Positions 18,801 to 29,419 are shown, numbered from the stretch's first letter. The stretch: DNA of 64,000 nucleotides from Bacillus luti (GCF_001884105.1 NZ_MACI01000003.1:62001-126000); one strand, 5' to 3'. The notes: a model not told the origin generated them from the sequence alone. Translations and numbers: made by a program.

Positions 18801-21800
18801 CAGAAGTACTTGGTGTTTCTCACATTAGCATAGATGATAATTTCTTTGAAATAGGTGGTCATTCGCTTCTTGCATCTCGTTTGATGGCAAGGATTCGTGA
18901 AACATTAAGTGTCGAATTAGGAATTGGAAAACTATTTGAATCGCCAACTGTTGCTGAACTAGCGAAGCAATTGGAACTGGCAAGAAGCGCAAGACCAGCA
19001 ATTAAGAAAGTAAGTAGACCAAATGAAGTTCCACTTTCATTTGCACAGCGCAGGTTATGGTTCTTAAATTGCTTAGAAGGTCCGAGCCCTACTTATAATA
19101 TTCCGTTAGTCATTCGTATTTCTGGAAAGCTGAACGAGGAAGCATTGCAAGGTGCATTTTATGATGTAGTTGAGAAACATGAAACACTTAGAACAATTTT
19201 TCCTAACGTACTAGGTAGTTCCTATCAGAAAATTTTAGATATGGAAAATTTAAATCTAGAAATGATTAAAACAAAAACATGTAAAGATGAATTAGAAAGT
19301 GTGCTTGCGGAGGCGGTAAGATATAGCTTTAACCTCGATGTTGAACCAGCAGTTCGTTTGCAACTTTTTACAGTGAGTGAAAACGAACATGTAATACTAA
19401 TTTTATTACACCATATTGTAGGGGATGGCTGGTCATTACAACCGTTAACGAGAGATTTTACAGCGGCGTATAAAGCACGATGTCATGGTGACAAAGTCCA
19501 GCTGGAGACACTTCCAGTTCAATACGCAGATTATGCCCTTTGGCAACAACAATTACTCGGTGATGAAACTACACAAGAGAGTCTTATTTCAACGCAATTA
19601 GATTTTTGGAAGAAAGAACTAGAAGGTTTACCAGATCAATTGGAGTTACCTACAGATTACCAGCGTCCAATTGAAACGAGTTACTACGGAGAAACAATTC
19701 ATTTTCAAATAGATGCAGGTATGCATAGTAGGTTAGTAGGGCTTGCGCGAAAAAGCGGAGTTAGTTTATTTATGGTGTTGCAAGCAGGACTTAGTGCGCT
19801 ATTTACAAGATTAGGTGCAGGTACTGATATACCAATCGGTAGTCCCATTGCTGGAAGAAACGATGATGCACTCTCTGACATAGTCGGTTTATTTGTAAAT
19901 ACATTAGTGTTACGTACAAATACTTCAGGAGATCCAAGTTTTAAAGAATTATTGAATAGAGTCAAGCAGTCAAATCTTGCAGCTTATGAAAATCAAGATG
20001 TTCCATTCGAACGACTCGTTGAAGTGTTAAACCCAGTGCGTACTCGAAATAGTCATCCGCTGTTTCAAGTTATGTTAGCTTTTCAAAATACGCCAGAAGC
20101 AACCTTTGATGCTCCAAATATAGAAGCTAGCCTTGAAATTCAAAGCGTTGGCTCTGCGAAATTTGATCTTACATTTGAAATTAGCGAGAGTAACGAAGTT
20201 GATGGTACTCCAAATGGTTTACATGGGTTAATAGAGTTTAGTACTGATTTATATAAACGTGAAACGGTTCAAAAATTAGTTGAACGATTCATCCTGTTAT
20301 TAGATGATGCAACGGAAAATCCTGATCAATCAATTGGTAGATTAGAAATATTAACTTTAGCAGAGAGAAATACAGTGTTAGAAAAGTGGAATGGTGGTTT
20401 TCAAATTATACCAGAAATGACATTATCGCAATTATTTGAAAAACAGGCTCATATAAATCCAAATTCTATTGCTGTCATCTTTGAAGATGAACAGTTAACT
20501 TATGAAGAGTTGAATAAAAAAGCAAATAAAATAGCTCGATTGCTAATAGCGAAAGGAATCGGTCCTGATCAACTCGTTGCTTTGGCAATGCCAAGATCTT
20601 TAAATATGGTTGTAAGTTTACTTGCGGTTCTTAAAGCAGGAGCAGGTTATCTTCCATTAGATCCAGATTACCCGTCTGATCGTATTTCATTTATGCTCCA
20701 TGATGCGAAACCGTCATGCGTTTTAACAAATTCAGATGTGGAAATTGAATGTGATGAGGAACTGAAAATTTTAGTTGATGATGTAAAAATAATCGAAGAA
20801 ATTGAGAAATATAGTGACGATAATATAGATGGAATGGAGCGTATAAAGCCGTTAACTCCTTCACATATTGCTTACGTTATTTATACGTCAGGCTCAACAG
20901 GTAGACCGAAAGGCGTTATGATACCACATCAAAACGTAGTAAGACTGTTAGGTGCAACTGATCATTGGTTCCAATTTGACGCAAACGATGTATGGACGAT
21001 GTTCCATTCATATGCTTTTGATTTCTCGGTTTGGGAAATTTGGGGACCTTTATTATACGGGGGGCGTTTAGTCGTAGTACCACATACTGTAAGTCGTTCG
21101 CCGAAAGAATTTTTACAACTTCTCGTTAAAGAAAAGGTTACGGTTTTAAATCAAACTCCATCAGCGTTCTATCAATTGATGCAAGCTGATCGTGAAAATG
21201 AAGAGATTGGCCAAAAATTATCGTTACGATATGTTGTTTTTGGTGGAGAGGCACTTGAGCTAAGTCGATTAGAAGATTGGTATAGTCGACATCCTCATAA
21301 CGCACCGAAGCTCATTAATATGTACGGTATTACTGAGACGACAGTACATGTTAGTTATATTGAGTTAGACGAAACAATCGTTTCTTTACGGGCAAATAGT
21401 TTAATTGGGTGCAGTATACCTGACCTGAAAGTATACGTATTAGATAACTATTTACAACCAGTGCCACCTGGAGTAGTTGGAGAAATGTATGTTGCAGGTG
21501 CAGGGCTTGCTCGTGGATATTTAGGAAGAGCAGGCTTAACTGCTGAACGCTTTATCGCAGATCCATTTGGCAAGCCAGGTACAAGAATGTATCGTACAGG
21601 AGACTTAGCTCGCTGGCGTAAAGATGGGACGCTAGATTATATAGGACGTGCAGATCACCAAATAAAAATTCGTGGATTCCGAATTGAGTTAGGGGAAATA
21701 GAAGCGGTACTAATGAAACACCCTAAAGTTGAACAAGTAGCCGTTATTGTACGGGAAGATCAACCAGGGGATAAACGGTTAGTTTCTTATATCGTCGCAT

Positions 21801-23020
21801 CAAATAATGAAATGATTGATACGAATGAAATGCGTAAGTATGCTGGTGGTAGTTTACCAGATTACATGGTTCCATACGCTTTTGTAGTAGTAAATGATTT
21901 GCCTTTAACTCCAAACGGTAAATTAGATAGAAAGGCATTGCCAGCTCCAGAATTTATCGCATCATCATCTAGTCGCGGACCGAGAACACCACAAGAAGAA
22001 ATGTTGTGTGATTTGTTTACAGAAGTTTTAAGTGTGCCGCAAATTGGAATTGATGACGGGTTCTTTGATTTAGGTGGCCATTCACTTCTTGCAGTGCAGC
22101 TTATGAGCCGCATTAAAGAAGCGCTTGGGGTGGAACTAAATATCGGGACTTTATTTGCAGCACCTACCGTTGCGGGATTAGCTGAAAGGCTTGAAATGGG
22201 GAATGGTCAAAGTGCACTTGATGTGTTGCTTCCATTACGAACAAGCGGAGACCAATTACCACTATTTTGTGTACATCCAGCAGGTGGATTAAGTTGGTGC
22301 TATGCAGGACTTATGAAATCTTTAGGAACAGATTATCCAATCTACGGTGTCCAAGCACGTGGTATCGCTAAAAATGAAGAACTTCCAAAAAGTTTAGAGG
22401 AGATGGCGGCGGATTATTTAAAATACGTGCGTACAGTACAGCCTTACGGACCATATCGTTTGCTCGGTTGGTCACTTGGAGGAAATGTTGTTCATGCAAT
22501 GGCAGCACAACTACAAAATGAAGGGGAAGAAGTAGAATTACTCGTTATGCTAGATTCTTATCCTGGTCACTTCCTACCGAATACAGAAGCACCTACTGAA
22601 GAAGAAGCACTAATTGCATTACTTGCTTTAGGTGGATATGATCCAGATAACATGGATGGTAAACCACTTACTATGGAAAGTGCGGTTGAAATACTTCGTA
22701 AAGATGGAAGTGCATTAGCAAGTCTTGAAGAAGAGACTATTTTGAACTTGAAGGAAACATATGTAAATTCAGTAGGATTGTTAGGGAGATATGTACCGAA
22801 AGTTTATAACGGAGATATTTTATTCTTTAGATCCACCGTTATACCAGACTGGTTTGATCCTATTCCTCCAAATACGTGGTTAAATTATTTAGATGGGGAA
22901 ATTGTGCAACATGATATTGATTGTAGACATAAAGATTTATGTCAGCCAGTTCCGCTTACAGAAATTGGACAAGTATTGGCGAAATATTTGAAGGAAAAGA
23001 AAGGAGTAAGTAAAATATGA
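15863..23020 (+). CDS. dhbF: Bacillibactin non-ribosomal peptide synthetase DhbF
   Basis: A 2385-residue dimodular synthetase with order C-A-T-C-A-T-TE. First condensation motif HHIVMDG at 138-144; first adenylation core [11 protein letters not shown] near 615-625; first carrier serine Ser1001 in IGGHSLL. Second condensation motif HHIVGDG at 1183-1189; second adenylation core [11 protein letters not shown] near 1675-1685; second carrier serine Ser2074 in LGGHSLL. The thioesterase has GWSLGG with nucleophile Ser2204 and a late His in RHKDLCQP. By analogy with B. subtilis DhbF (2378 residues) module 1 adds glycine and module 2 threonine, and the thioesterase joins and cyclises three DHB-Gly-Thr units to bacillibactin. 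No epimerisation domain is present. The stop overlaps the mbtH-like start (ATGA). Confidence 0.97.
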   Translation: MPNSQKIRHSLSSAQSGMWFAQQLDPLNPIYNTGEYVEINGNIHQEIFELAVRKVVMEAEALHVCFEDDEIGLWQVIKESQFHMHFIDVRKEENPEEAAKVWMKKDLSMPVDLKKDKLFTEALIRVENNRFFWYQRIHHIVMDGYGFSLLSQKVANEYTSLIEETNKNEKPFGSLAKIVQEDIEYRQSNQFQEDRTFWLEKFVDKPEVVSLAERAPRTSNGFSRETAYLSSSSTKTLLEDINVSLTSWPEFLIAVTSIYMHKLTGANDIVLGLPMMGRLGSASIYTPGMVMNLVPLRLTVTPNITLAELLLQVSKEIRDVRRHHKYRHEELRRDLKLLGENQRLFGPLVNVMPFDYGLNFAGNRGVTHNLSSGPVDDLSINVYKRFDQNELMIHFDANPEVYNVAELALHKDRFMNLLDVVIKNYQKDESIGKINITLPEENHKVLLEWNETKEADKLSPLPILFERQVQKNSNKIAITCNGVDLTYKELNERANELAHYLVEEGIRPNQFVALVFPRSTEMVISMLAVLKVGAAYLPIDPEYPAERINYIVNDAKPVCIITHSSSSSTLVIENDMKKIELDSEEMKIALNTYSYMNIPLKNDESLLNPAYTIYTSGSTGNPKGVIVPMKALSNFLLAMDDMFSLHENDHLLAVTTFAFDISALEIYLPLISGASLTIVQKEVIQEPSALTTLLQEERVTIMQATPTLWQALVTEYPERLQGLNVLVGGEALPAHLANQLKELGCSITNLYGPTETTIWSTVMNITESESSIPPIGKPIWNTEVYVLDTGLQPVPPGVIGELYIAGEGLANGYLGKPELTAERFVANPYGKPGKRMYRTGDLVKWRHDGVLEYMSRADHQIKIRGFRIELAEIEMVLQRHENVKQAVVIVREDRPNDKRIIAYIVVEEKETINLTEIRSYVSESLANYMVPSAFVLLEELPLTPNGKVDRKKLPAPDFNGTNNERVARNPKEEILCDLFAEVLGVSHISIDDNFFEIGGHSLLASRLMARIRETLSVELGIGKLFESPTVAELAKQLELARSARPAIKKVSRPNEVPLSFAQRRLWFLNCLEGPSPTYNIPLVIRISGKLNEEALQGAFYDVVEKHETLRTIFPNVLGSSYQKILDMENLNLEMIKTKTCKDELESVLAEAVRYSFNLDVEPAVRLQLFTVSENEHVILILLHHIVGDGWSLQPLTRDFTAAYKARCHGDKVQLETLPVQYADYALWQQQLLGDETTQESLISTQLDFWKKELEGLPDQLELPTDYQRPIETSYYGETIHFQIDAGMHSRLVGLARKSGVSLFMVLQAGLSALFTRLGAGTDIPIGSPIAGRNDDALSDIVGLFVNTLVLRTNTSGDPSFKELLNRVKQSNLAAYENQDVPFERLVEVLNPVRTRNSHPLFQVMLAFQNTPEATFDAPNIEASLEIQSVGSAKFDLTFEISESNEVDGTPNGLHGLIEFSTDLYKRETVQKLVERFILLLDDATENPDQSIGRLEILTLAERNTVLEKWNGGFQIIPEMTLSQLFEKQAHINPNSIAVIFEDEQLTYEELNKKANKIARLLIAKGIGPDQLVALAMPRSLNMVVSLLAVLKAGAGYLPLDPDYPSDRISFMLHDAKPSCVLTNSDVEIECDEELKILVDDVKIIEEIEKYSDDNIDGMERIKPLTPSHIAYVIYTSGSTGRPKGVMIPHQNVVRLLGATDHWFQFDANDVWTMFHSYAFDFSVWEIWGPLLYGGRLVVVPHTVSRSPKEFLQLLVKEKVTVLNQTPSAFYQLMQADRENEEIGQKLSLRYVVFGGEALELSRLEDWYSRHPHNAPKLINMYGITETTVHVSYIELDETIVSLRANSLIGCSIPDLKVYVLDNYLQPVPPGVVGEMYVAGAGLARGYLGRAGLTAERFIADPFGKPGTRMYRTGDLARWRKDGTLDYIGRADHQIKIRGFRIELGEIEAVLMKHPKVEQVAVIVREDQPGDKRLVSYIVASNNEMIDTNEMRKYAGGSLPDYMVPYAFVVVNDLPLTPNGKLDRKALPAPEFIASSSSRGPRTPQEEMLCDLFTEVLSVPQIGIDDGFFDLGGHSLLAVQLMSRIKEALGVELNIGTLFAAPTVAGLAERLEMGNGQSALDVLLPLRTSGDQLPLFCVHPAGGLSWCYAGLMKSLGTDYPIYGVQARGIAKNEELPKSLEEMAADYLKYVRTVQPYGPYRLLGWSLGGNVVHAMAAQLQNEGEEVELLVMLDSYPGHFLPNTEAPTEEEALIALLALGGYDPDNMDGKPLTMESAVEILRKDGSALASLEEETILNLKETYVNSVGLLGRYVPKVYNGDILFFRSTVIPDWFDPIPPNTWLNYLDGEIVQHDIDCRHKDLCQPVPLTEIGQVLAKYLKEKKGVSKI

Positions 23021-23241
23021 CGAATCCGTTTGAAAATGATAATTACACATACAAAGTATTAAAAAATGAGGAGGGCCAGTATTCTCTCTGGCCTGCCTTT
23101 CTTGATGTACCTATTGGATGGAATGTCGTACATGAAGAAGCTAGCAGACAAGTTTGCTTACAATATGTTGAAACTAACTGGAAAGATTTGAATCCAAAAA
23201 GAAATCAAGTTGGTGGAAAAATATTAGTAGGAAAACGATAA
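23017..23241 (+). CDS. MbtH-like NRPS accessory protein
   Basis: A 74-residue protein beginning [16 protein letters not shown], with the MbtH signature [17 protein letters not shown] (~26-42) and the closing NWKDLNPK. MbtH-like proteins bind adenylation domains and are needed for their folding or activity, so this one should serve DhbF. It overlaps the dhbF stop by four bases (ATGA) and its own stop shares one base with the next start, so translation is tightly coupled. Confidence 0.95.
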   Translation: MTNPFENDNYTYKVLKNEEGQYSLWPAFLDVPIGWNVVHEEASRQVCLQYVETNWKDLNPKRNQVGGKILVGKR

Positions 23242-24683
23242 TGAAGGCAAAAATAAACCCAAAAGTAGTTGTAAGTATCGTTTATATTACAGCGATGTTT
23301 ATGGCTGCAATGGATGCAACGATTGTAAATGTAGCACTACAAACGATAAGTAAGGAACTACAAGTGCCACCATCTGCGATGGGGACAGTTAATGTTGGGT
23401 ATTTAGTTAGCTTAGCTGTTTTCCTTCCAATTTCCGGTTGGTTAGGAGATCGCTTTGGTACGAAAAGAGTATTTCTAGCTGCTCTTTTCGTATTTACAAC
23501 TGCGTCTGCATTATGTGGAATAGCAAACGATATTACTTCATTGAATATATATCGCATCATTCAAGGTGCTGGTGGGGGGCTTTTAACACCAGTTGGGATG
23601 GCGATGTTATTCCGAACATTTTCACCAGAGGAAAGGCCGAAAATTTCTCGGTTTATTGTGTTGCCAATTGCTGTCGCACCGGCAGTAGGACCAATTATTG
23701 GTGGCTTTTTTGTAGATCAAATGTCTTGGCGCTGGGCATTTTATATTAATTTACCATTTGGAATTATGGCGTTACTATTCGGTCTTCTATTTTTAAAAGA
23801 GCATATTGAAAAATCAGCTGGTCGCTTTGATTCTCTCGGTTTTATTCTTTCAGCACCAGGATTTGCGATGCTAATCTATGCGCTTAGCCAAGGACCATCA
23901 AAAGGTTGGGTTTCTCCAGGGATTATAAGTACTGGAATAGTTGGGATTGTATTCATTACATTGTTTATTATTGTAGAACTTAGAGTAGAGCAACCGATGT
24001 TAGATTTACGCTTATTAAAAGAACCAGTCTTTAGAAAAATGAGTCTTATTTCATTGTTCTCATCAGCTGGTTTACTAGGAATGTTATTTGTTTTTCCGCT
24101 TATGTATCAAAATGTAATAGGGGTTTCCGCACTGGAATCAGGCCTTACGACATTCCCAGAGGCGATTGGATTAATGATATCGTCACAGATTGTGCCATGG
24201 TCATATAAGAAATTAGGAGCTCGTAAGGTAATTTCTATAGGGTTAATTTGTACGGCGATTATCTTTGTTTTATTAAGTTTTGTAAATCATGATACGAACC
24301 CATGGCAAATACGGACATTATTGTTTGGCATAGGTATTTTCTTAGGTCAGTCTGTTGGAGCAGTTCAATTTTCTGCATTTAACAATATAACGCCACCTTC
24401 TATGGGGAGAGCGACTACTATTTTTAACGTACAAAATCGATTAGGATCTGCAATAGGAGTTGCAGTTTTAGCTAGTATACTAGCTGGTTTTGGGAATAAT
24501 AGTGTACAAAATAATGCTCCAGCCGATTTCTTACCATATCAAGCAGCATTAATTGGATCTGCACTATTTTTACTAGTAGCATTACTATTTTCTTTACGTA
24601 TTTCTGATAAAGAGGTAATGTCAAAGAAGAAAGAAAAAATATTATCTGTATCACAAACAGAGAAAGAACTTGTCAATGAATAG
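23241..24683 (+). CDS. EmrB/QacA-type MFS exporter, candidate bacillibactin exporter
   Basis: A 480-residue carrier of the DHA2 (14-helix) family: VNVALQTISKEL near the first helix, the GWLGDRFGTKR motif A (~66-76), RIIQGAGGGLLTPVGMAM (~104-121) and the motif-C region VLPIAVAPAVGPIIGG (~141-156). DHA2 pumps export drugs and metabolites in exchange for protons. The start codon overlaps the stop of the MbtH-like gene in a Fur-controlled siderophore operon, so secretion of bacillibactin is the simplest role. That is an inference from position; B. subtilis uses an unlinked MFS protein for this step. Confidence 0.85.
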   Translation: MKAKINPKVVVSIVYITAMFMAAMDATIVNVALQTISKELQVPPSAMGTVNVGYLVSLAVFLPISGWLGDRFGTKRVFLAALFVFTTASALCGIANDITSLNIYRIIQGAGGGLLTPVGMAMLFRTFSPEERPKISRFIVLPIAVAPAVGPIIGGFFVDQMSWRWAFYINLPFGIMALLFGLLFLKEHIEKSAGRFDSLGFILSAPGFAMLIYALSQGPSKGWVSPGIISTGIVGIVFITLFIIVELRVEQPMLDLRLLKEPVFRKMSLISLFSSAGLLGMLFVFPLMYQNVIGVSALESGLTTFPEAIGLMISSQIVPWSYKKLGARKVISIGLICTAIIFVLLSFVNHDTNPWQIRTLLFGIGIFLGQSVGAVQFSAFNNITPPSMGRATTIFNVQNRLGSAIGVAVLASILAGFGNNSVQNNAPADFLPYQAALIGSALFLLVALLFSLRISDKEVMSKKKEKILSVSQTEKELVNE

Positions 24684-24740
24684 CAATATACGTAAGCTTT
24701 TTAATAAAATTTGATATTAGTAGTAAAAAGGAGAGTTTAC

Positions 24741-25490
24741 ATGATAGAAAGTAAAGTTGTAGATTCTATACCAACTCTGAATGAGAATGATTGTCAAATA
24801 TGGTGGGCCAGAATTTCAGATTTACAATCATGGCATTACAATTTACTAAATGATGTTGAGAGAGAGAAAGCAAATTCTTATCATCATTCGGCAGATCGTG
24901 CCCGTTTTATAATAGGTTGTGTAATTAGTAGATTAGTTCTTGGTAAAATACTTTCTATGTCGCCAGTTCAAGTACCGATTGACCGAATGTGCCCAGTATG
25001 TAAGTTACAACATGGCAGGCCACAATTGCCAGAAGGGATGCCACAACTATCAGTATCACATTCAGGCGATTGGGTTGTCGTTGCATTTACAAAATCTGCA
25101 CCTGTGGGCGTTGATGTTGAACAAATGAATCCAAATGTAGATGTTAGGAAAATGGCAGAGGGCGTATTAACAGATATTGAAATAGCGCAAGTTATGAAAT
25201 TACCTAATGAGCAAAAAATAGAAGGTTTTTTAACATATTGGACTCGAAAAGAAGCGGTACTGAAAGCGACAGGTGAAGGATTATTGATTCCACCAGTACA
25301 TATTACAGTATCAGCTCCAAATGATCCTCCAAAATTGTTGGATTTTAATGATAGGCAAGAGTTAGTTGAAAATACAGTGATAGAAGATGTAAGCCCTTGT
25401 TTAGATCATATGGCTTCCGTAGCAATATTCAGTAAAGAAGTGACCGAAATTACACAATTAGACGCAGTATCGCTTTTAAATCTTAAATAA
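24741..25490 (+). CDS. Sfp-type 4'-phosphopantetheinyl transferase
   Basis: A 249-residue enzyme that moves phosphopantetheine from CoA to carrier-domain serines (here Ser251 of DhbB and Ser1001/Ser2074 of DhbF are likely targets). Family motifs are GRPQLPEGMPQLSVSHSGDW (~86-105), VGVDVEQM (~115-122, with the Mg-binding Asp) and FLTYWTRKEAVLKATGEGL (~161-179, with Glu and Lys). ATG 24741 was chosen over an upstream in-frame start because AAAGGAGAG lies ten bases before it. It sits 57 bp after the exporter, in the same orientation, so the cluster carries its own activating enzyme. B. subtilis Sfp is encoded elsewhere. Confidence 0.93.
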   Translation: MIESKVVDSIPTLNENDCQIWWARISDLQSWHYNLLNDVEREKANSYHHSADRARFIIGCVISRLVLGKILSMSPVQVPIDRMCPVCKLQHGRPQLPEGMPQLSVSHSGDWVVVAFTKSAPVGVDVEQMNPNVDVRKMAEGVLTDIEIAQVMKLPNEQKIEGFLTYWTRKEAVLKATGEGLLIPPVHITVSAPNDPPKLLDFNDRQELVENTVIEDVSPCLDHMASVAIFSKEVTEITQLDAVSLLNLK

Positions 25491-25525
25491 GTTTAATAAA
25501 ATATTTTATAGAAGAGGTGTTCCTC

Positions 25526-26068
25526 ATGTTAGTAGCCGAAAATAGAACAAATGAATCCACTTATAATGTACAAGCAATTAAAAGTATTTTATTTTCTGGA
25601 GATACGTCATCTATTCATGCTTTAGAAAAGCTTTTGAATGATACAGTTCAGTTTGATGTTTTCGAACAAGAGATACTTGATAGACAGTACATTCCGAAAG
25701 AAGTAAAGAATTTCTTTGATAAAGATGGAACATTTCTTTACCGCGTATCTAATGTTAGTTATAAAGGTAAGGTGTTATCTGAAAATCTAATTTTTGCGGA
25801 CACTTCGTTTTTACCGGACACAATTAAGAGTGAATTAGAGACTGGAAATATTCCAGTTGAAAAGCTTATTGAAAAGATGGAAGTAAGAAGAAACGTATTA
25901 TATGAAGGGTATCAGCCTTCTGGAAATATTATTGAGTTGTTTGATGGATGTTCTGTTACGTCGAATGTTTATCTAACTAGAAAATATCAAATTGTAAGTA
26001 ATTGCAAATGTATATTTTATATTTGCGAAGTATATCATGCGGAAAATATAAAGGAAATGCTTAAATAA
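25526..26068 (+). CDS. Chorismate-lyase-like (DUF98/UbiC-type) protein, role unknown
   Basis: A 180-residue soluble protein. LFSGDTSSIHALEKLLNDT (~22-40), LYRVSNVSYKGKVLSENLIF (~71-90), TGNIPVEKLIEK (~106-117) and YLTRKYQIVSNCKCIFYICE (~149-168) follow the order of the chorismate lyase/UTRA fold, with Arg73 and Glu168 where UbiC has its substrate-binding Arg and catalytic Glu. UbiC turns chorismate into 4-hydroxybenzoate and pyruvate. The gene starts 35 bp after the phosphopantetheinyl transferase, with no terminator between, so it is probably the last gene of the iron-regulated operon, which draws on chorismate. ATG 25526 is preferred over GTG 25517 because AGAGG would be too close to the latter. 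The family call is from pattern only. Confidence 0.55.
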   Translation: MLVAENRTNESTYNVQAIKSILFSGDTSSIHALEKLLNDTVQFDVFEQEILDRQYIPKEVKNFFDKDGTFLYRVSNVSYKGKVLSENLIFADTSFLPDTIKSELETGNIPVEKLIEKMEVRRNVLYEGYQPSGNIIELFDGCSVTSNVYLTRKYQIVSNCKCIFYICEVYHAENIKEMLK

Positions 26069-26110
26069 ACAAAAAACCAGCCGATAAAATGGCTGGTTTT
26101 TTGTTTATTT
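26063..26110. terminator. Strong bidirectional terminator closing the siderophore operon
   Basis: AAAAAACCAGCC and GGCTGGTTTTTT form a perfect 12-bp stem with loop GATAAAAT, and the symmetry continues outward (AAATAAAC / GTTTATTT). It serves both the dhb-linked operon and the convergent HU gene, whose stop codon lies in the right arm. Confidence 0.9.
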
Positions 26111-26377
26111 AACAGCTTCTTTTAATTCTTTACCTGCTTTAAATGCTGGAACTTTACCAGCAGCGATTTGAATTTCTTCGCCAGTTTGTGGATTACGTCC
26201 TGTACGGGCAGATCTTTCACGCACTTCAAAAGTTCCAAAGCCAATTAATTGAACTTTATCGCCAGATTGTAATGCATTAGCAATTGTGTCAAATACAGAC
26301 TGTACAGCTGCAGAAGCATCCTTTTGAGAAATATCAGCTGTTTGTGCCACATTTTTAATTAATTCTGTTTTATTCAT
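26105..26377 (-). CDS. hup: DNA-binding protein HU
   Basis: A 90-residue histone-like protein: [20 protein letters not shown] at the start, [20 protein letters not shown] (~46-65) with the DNA-contacting proline-containing arm, and [14 protein letters not shown] at the end. HU dimers bend and compact DNA. AGGTGA precedes the ATG. B. cereus group genomes carry several HU genes; this copy is monocistronic and shares a terminator with the siderophore operon. Confidence 0.97.
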   Translation of the reverse strand: MNKTELIKNVAQTADISQKDASAAVQSVFDTIANALQSGDKVQLIGFGTFEVRERSARTGRNPQTGEEIQIAAGKVPAFKAGKELKEAVK

Positions 26378-26580
26378 GTTTTCACCTCATAAAAAAATTT
26401 TGGAATAAATGTTTTAGTATAATGGATAGTAAAGATAAAGCTACTACTATGATTAGAAAGAATGCTATATAGTTATGTTAATTTCGTTGCTAGAGACTGA
26501 ATCCCTGCTAATAATTGGGGATTTATTAAGAATTGATGTATAGAACAAGCTGTATGATGAAGATGAGGGGGAATATACAG

Positions 26581-27348
26581 ATGATTTTTCGTGAAAAAAA
26601 TGAGAAAGAGAGTATATTAATTCGTCAACATGATCATGGTTTTTTAGCTGGTGAGATTGCTAGTCATATAAAAGAAAATTTCTTTGAAAATCAAGAATAT
26701 TTAATGGAAACTATTGATGCAATATATGAACATGATAGAGGATGGATAGGGCTTGATAAAGTACCAATTTTAAATGATGTCAAAAATATCCCGTATACAT
26801 TTATGGATTGTCCAAGCTCATTGCGCTTCGTTTTTTATACGATTGGTTTGAATGAAATTGAAGAGTCTAATCCATATGGGGCATTACTTTGTAGTAAGCA
26901 CTTTTTATCATTTCCATTAAACGAGGAAGATGAAGAGATGATGTCTTTTTATAAACATGAATTGGAACGACAAAAAAGAATATTGAAAACGTTAACAAAA
27001 GAACAATTTACGATAATTGATAAACATTATAGATTACTAAAGTTTTGTGATGAGCTTTCTTTATATGTGTGTATGAATAAACCTGGTGTCAAAAAGAAAG
27101 ATGAAATTGACTTATTTAAATATGGTTTTGAGGGATCAGAAATGTTTAATAGTAAAGAGGAGCAACCTATTCAAGCTGAATGGTTGGATGAAGAAACAAT
27201 TCGAATTACACCGTTTCCATTTAAAAAAGAATTTTATACGTATGTAAAATATAAAACTATAAATAAACGTTCAATAGAAGAAAAAGGGATTATAAAGGCT
27301 GATAGAGAATCGGAAATGAAGAAACAAACAATTCGTTTTATAGGATAG
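26581..27348 (+). CDS. DUF3891 family protein
   Basis: A 255-residue soluble protein starting MIFREKNEKESILIRQHDHG. The QHDHGFLAGEIA start, the EHDRGW motif (~57) and the two-part fold fit DUF3891, a family with no known activity; the conserved His/Asp residues in those motifs suggest a metal-dependent hydrolase, but that is a guess. ATG 26581 was chosen because GAGGGGGAA lies upstream; the frame continues to an upstream ATG at 26533 that has no ribosome binding site. It is 14 bp before the DinB gene, so the two are probably one transcript. Confidence 0.7.
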   Translation: MIFREKNEKESILIRQHDHGFLAGEIASHIKENFFENQEYLMETIDAIYEHDRGWIGLDKVPILNDVKNIPYTFMDCPSSLRFVFYTIGLNEIEESNPYGALLCSKHFLSFPLNEEDEEMMSFYKHELERQKRILKTLTKEQFTIIDKHYRLLKFCDELSLYVCMNKPGVKKKDEIDLFKYGFEGSEMFNSKEEQPIQAEWLDEETIRITPFPFKKEFYTYVKYKTINKRSIEEKGIIKADRESEMKKQTIRFIG

Positions 27349-27362
27349 GGAGGCGATTTAGA

Positions 27363-27893
27363 TTGAAGGATTACATGTTAAAACAGTTTGATTACCATGC
27401 TTGGGCTAATACAAAATTATTCAGTCGACTAAAGGAATTACCAAACTATGAGACAATTTTTAATGAACAGATACGGAGTGTATTCCCATCAATTAAGGAT
27501 ACTTTTGCGCATATTTATATTACAGATCAAGTGTGGTTACACATATTGCATGGTAAAAGTATGAATGAGGCAATACAAGACCGAGAACATTTACGAAAAC
27601 AAATCGAAACTAAATCGTTACATGAATTAGAAGAAATGTTTGAAAACATGGCAAATCAATATAAAGAATTTTTAAGTATAATACAAGACGTAAATACGGT
27701 ATTTGTTATCGAGAATCCATATGCAGGGAAATTAGAAACTTCAATTTCAGAATTAGTACAACACGTCGTAAACCATGGTACATATCATAGAGGGAATATA
27801 ACAGCGATGATTCGTCAACTTGGTCATTCGTCGACAATGATGGATTTTGTACTTTATTTACATATGGTTCAGAAGGGAAAAGAATTGACATAG
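27363..27893 (+). CDS. DinB family protein
   Basis: A 176-residue four-helix protein of the DinB/YfiT fold. It begins KDYMLKQFDYHAWANTKLF, the usual family N-terminus, has DTFAHIYITDQVWL (~44-57) and HVVNHGTYHRGNI (~130-142), whose histidines form the divalent-metal site. The TTG start at 27363 is preferred over ATG 27375 because GGGAGG lies nine bases before it. DinB proteins are often thiol-dependent transferases or hydrolases; the reaction here is unknown. Confidence 0.85.
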   Translation: MKDYMLKQFDYHAWANTKLFSRLKELPNYETIFNEQIRSVFPSIKDTFAHIYITDQVWLHILHGKSMNEAIQDREHLRKQIETKSLHELEEMFENMANQYKEFLSIIQDVNTVFVIENPYAGKLETSISELVQHVVNHGTYHRGNITAMIRQLGHSSTMMDFVLYLHMVQKGKELT

Positions 27894-27895
27894 AG

Positions 27896-27935
27896 AAAAA
27901 GGAATGGCTTGTTTTAAATGAGCCATTCCTTTTTA
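27896..27935. terminator. Bidirectional rho-independent terminator
   Basis: GGAATGGCT and AGCCATTCC pair around TGTTTTAAATG, with As before and five Ts after. It separates the convergent DinB and AGCS symporter genes. Confidence 0.85.
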
Positions 27936-27940
27936 AGTGA

Positions 27941-29308
27941 CTAACTTGCCTGTTTTTTATGATTTTCTTTCAATTTCTCTGCTTGTAAAAAGCGATTTGT
28001 TTCAGCGACAACAATACCACTTAATCCGATTAGACCAATTAAGTTTGGAATCGCCATAAGTCCATTTGCAATATCAGCAAATGTCCATACGATGCCTAGT
28101 TTTAAATTGGCACCAATAGCGATCATAACAATGAAGATTGCCTTATAATATCGTACTGCACCTTCTCCAAATAAATACGCTACACATTTCTCACCGTAAT
28201 ACGACCAACCTAAAATAGTAGAGTAGGCGAATAAAATAATTGCGATACCAAGAATCATACTACCAGCAGTGCCGAATACAGATTGGAATGCTAGAGTTGT
28301 TGCTTCAACGCCAGTTTTACCTGATTTCCATGCACCTGTAGTTATTAATACAAGCCCTGTAATGGTACATACGATAAATGTATCAAGAAAAGTACCAGTC
28401 ATAGAAACCAGTGCTTGTTTTGCAGGGGAATCAGTTTTTGCTGCCGCTGCCGCGATAGGAGCACTTCCTAAACCAGCTTCGTTCGCAAATACACCGCGTG
28501 CCATCCCGATTTGAATAGCTGATGCAACCGTTGCACCGATAAAACCACCAGCAGCTGCAGTCCCATTAAATGCACCAGAAAAAATAAGTGAAAATGCTTC
28601 TGGAATTTGATCGTAATGATAGAAAATAATAATAAGGCCAGCGATGATATAAAAGAAAGCTTTAATAGGAACGATAAATCCAGTTACTTTCCCGATTTTT
28701 TTTACACCGCCTAAAATAACAATCGCGATTAAAAATGACATTAATATACCAGTTAAAGCAGGGGGGAAAGAGAAATTAATCCGCATTGCCTCTGCAACTG
28801 AGTTTGATTGCACCATATTACCAATACCGAAAGAAGCAGTAGTACCAAATATAGCAAATAAAACAGCGAGCCATTTCTTACCTAAACCACGTTCTAAATA
28901 ATACATTGGTCCACCTGAATATTCGCCATTTTCATTACTAACACGGTATTTCACCGCAAGAATTGCTTCGGCATACTTTGTTGCCATACCGAACAAAGCA
29001 GTAATCCACATCCAAAAAATTGCACCAGGACCACCAATTGTAACTGCGGTTGCTACGCCTGCTATATTTCCCATTCCAATCGTTGCTGCCATAGCTGTCA
29101 TGAGTGCTTGGAAGTGACTAATATCTCCAGAGGAAGATGTATCTTCTGATTTTTTAAATGCAAGTTTATGAGCGTATAATAATTTACTAAACTGTAAACC
29201 TTTTAGACGCACTGTGAGAATGATACCAGTCCCAACGAGTAACAACAAAGTTGGTAATCCCCACACGTATTGATTCATTTGTTCTAATACTTTACTTACT
29301 GTCTCCAT
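27941..29308 (-). CDS. AGCS family sodium:amino-acid (alanine/glycine) symporter
   Basis: A 455-residue integral membrane protein with about 11 helices. The AGCS signature GMGNIAGVATAVTIGGPGAI is at residues ~98-117, followed by FWMWITALFGMATKYAEAIL and GGPMYYLERGLGKKW (~158-172). The family imports alanine or glycine with sodium. ATG 29308 was chosen because AAAGGAGAATAACG precedes it. A tandem glycine riboswitch and a terminator lie in its leader, so the carrier responds to glycine; binding is expected to allow read-through, as for other glycine riboswitches, which would suit glycine removal or use. Confidence 0.93.
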   Translation of the reverse strand: METVSKVLEQMNQYVWGLPTLLLLVGTGIILTVRLKGLQFSKLLYAHKLAFKKSEDTSSSGDISHFQALMTAMAATIGMGNIAGVATAVTIGGPGAIFWMWITALFGMATKYAEAILAVKYRVSNENGEYSGGPMYYLERGLGKKWLAVLFAIFGTTASFGIGNMVQSNSVAEAMRINFSFPPALTGILMSFLIAIVILGGVKKIGKVTGFIVPIKAFFYIIAGLIIIFYHYDQIPEAFSLIFSGAFNGTAAAGGFIGATVASAIQIGMARGVFANEAGLGSAPIAAAAAKTDSPAKQALVSMTGTFLDTFIVCTITGLVLITTGAWKSGKTGVEATTLAFQSVFGTAGSMILGIAIILFAYSTILGWSYYGEKCVAYLFGEGAVRYYKAIFIVMIAIGANLKLGIVWTFADIANGLMAIPNLIGLIGLSGIVVAETNRFLQAEKLKENHKKQAS

Positions 29309-29324
29309 CGTTATTCTCCTTTTT

Positions 29325-29363
29325 TTAGAAAAAATAAAAACCACTTCAAGTAAATGAAATGGT
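29325..29363 (-). terminator. Intrinsic terminator of the glycine riboswitch expression platform
   Basis: Reading the minus strand, ACCATTTCA and TGAAGTGGT pair around TTTACT and are followed by a T-rich tail. It lies between the second aptamer and the symporter start codon, where a riboswitch-controlled terminator is expected. Confidence 0.8.
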
Positions 29364-29419
29364 CTCTGGAGAAACAAGGAATAGAAAAATAAACCGATAC
29401 AAATCGGCTTTTTCTTTCG

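Noticed and set aside
24711-24740. Upstream start for the phosphopantetheinyl transferase
   Set aside because: The AAAGGAGAG site fits the ATG at 24741; the extension would have to include that site as codons.
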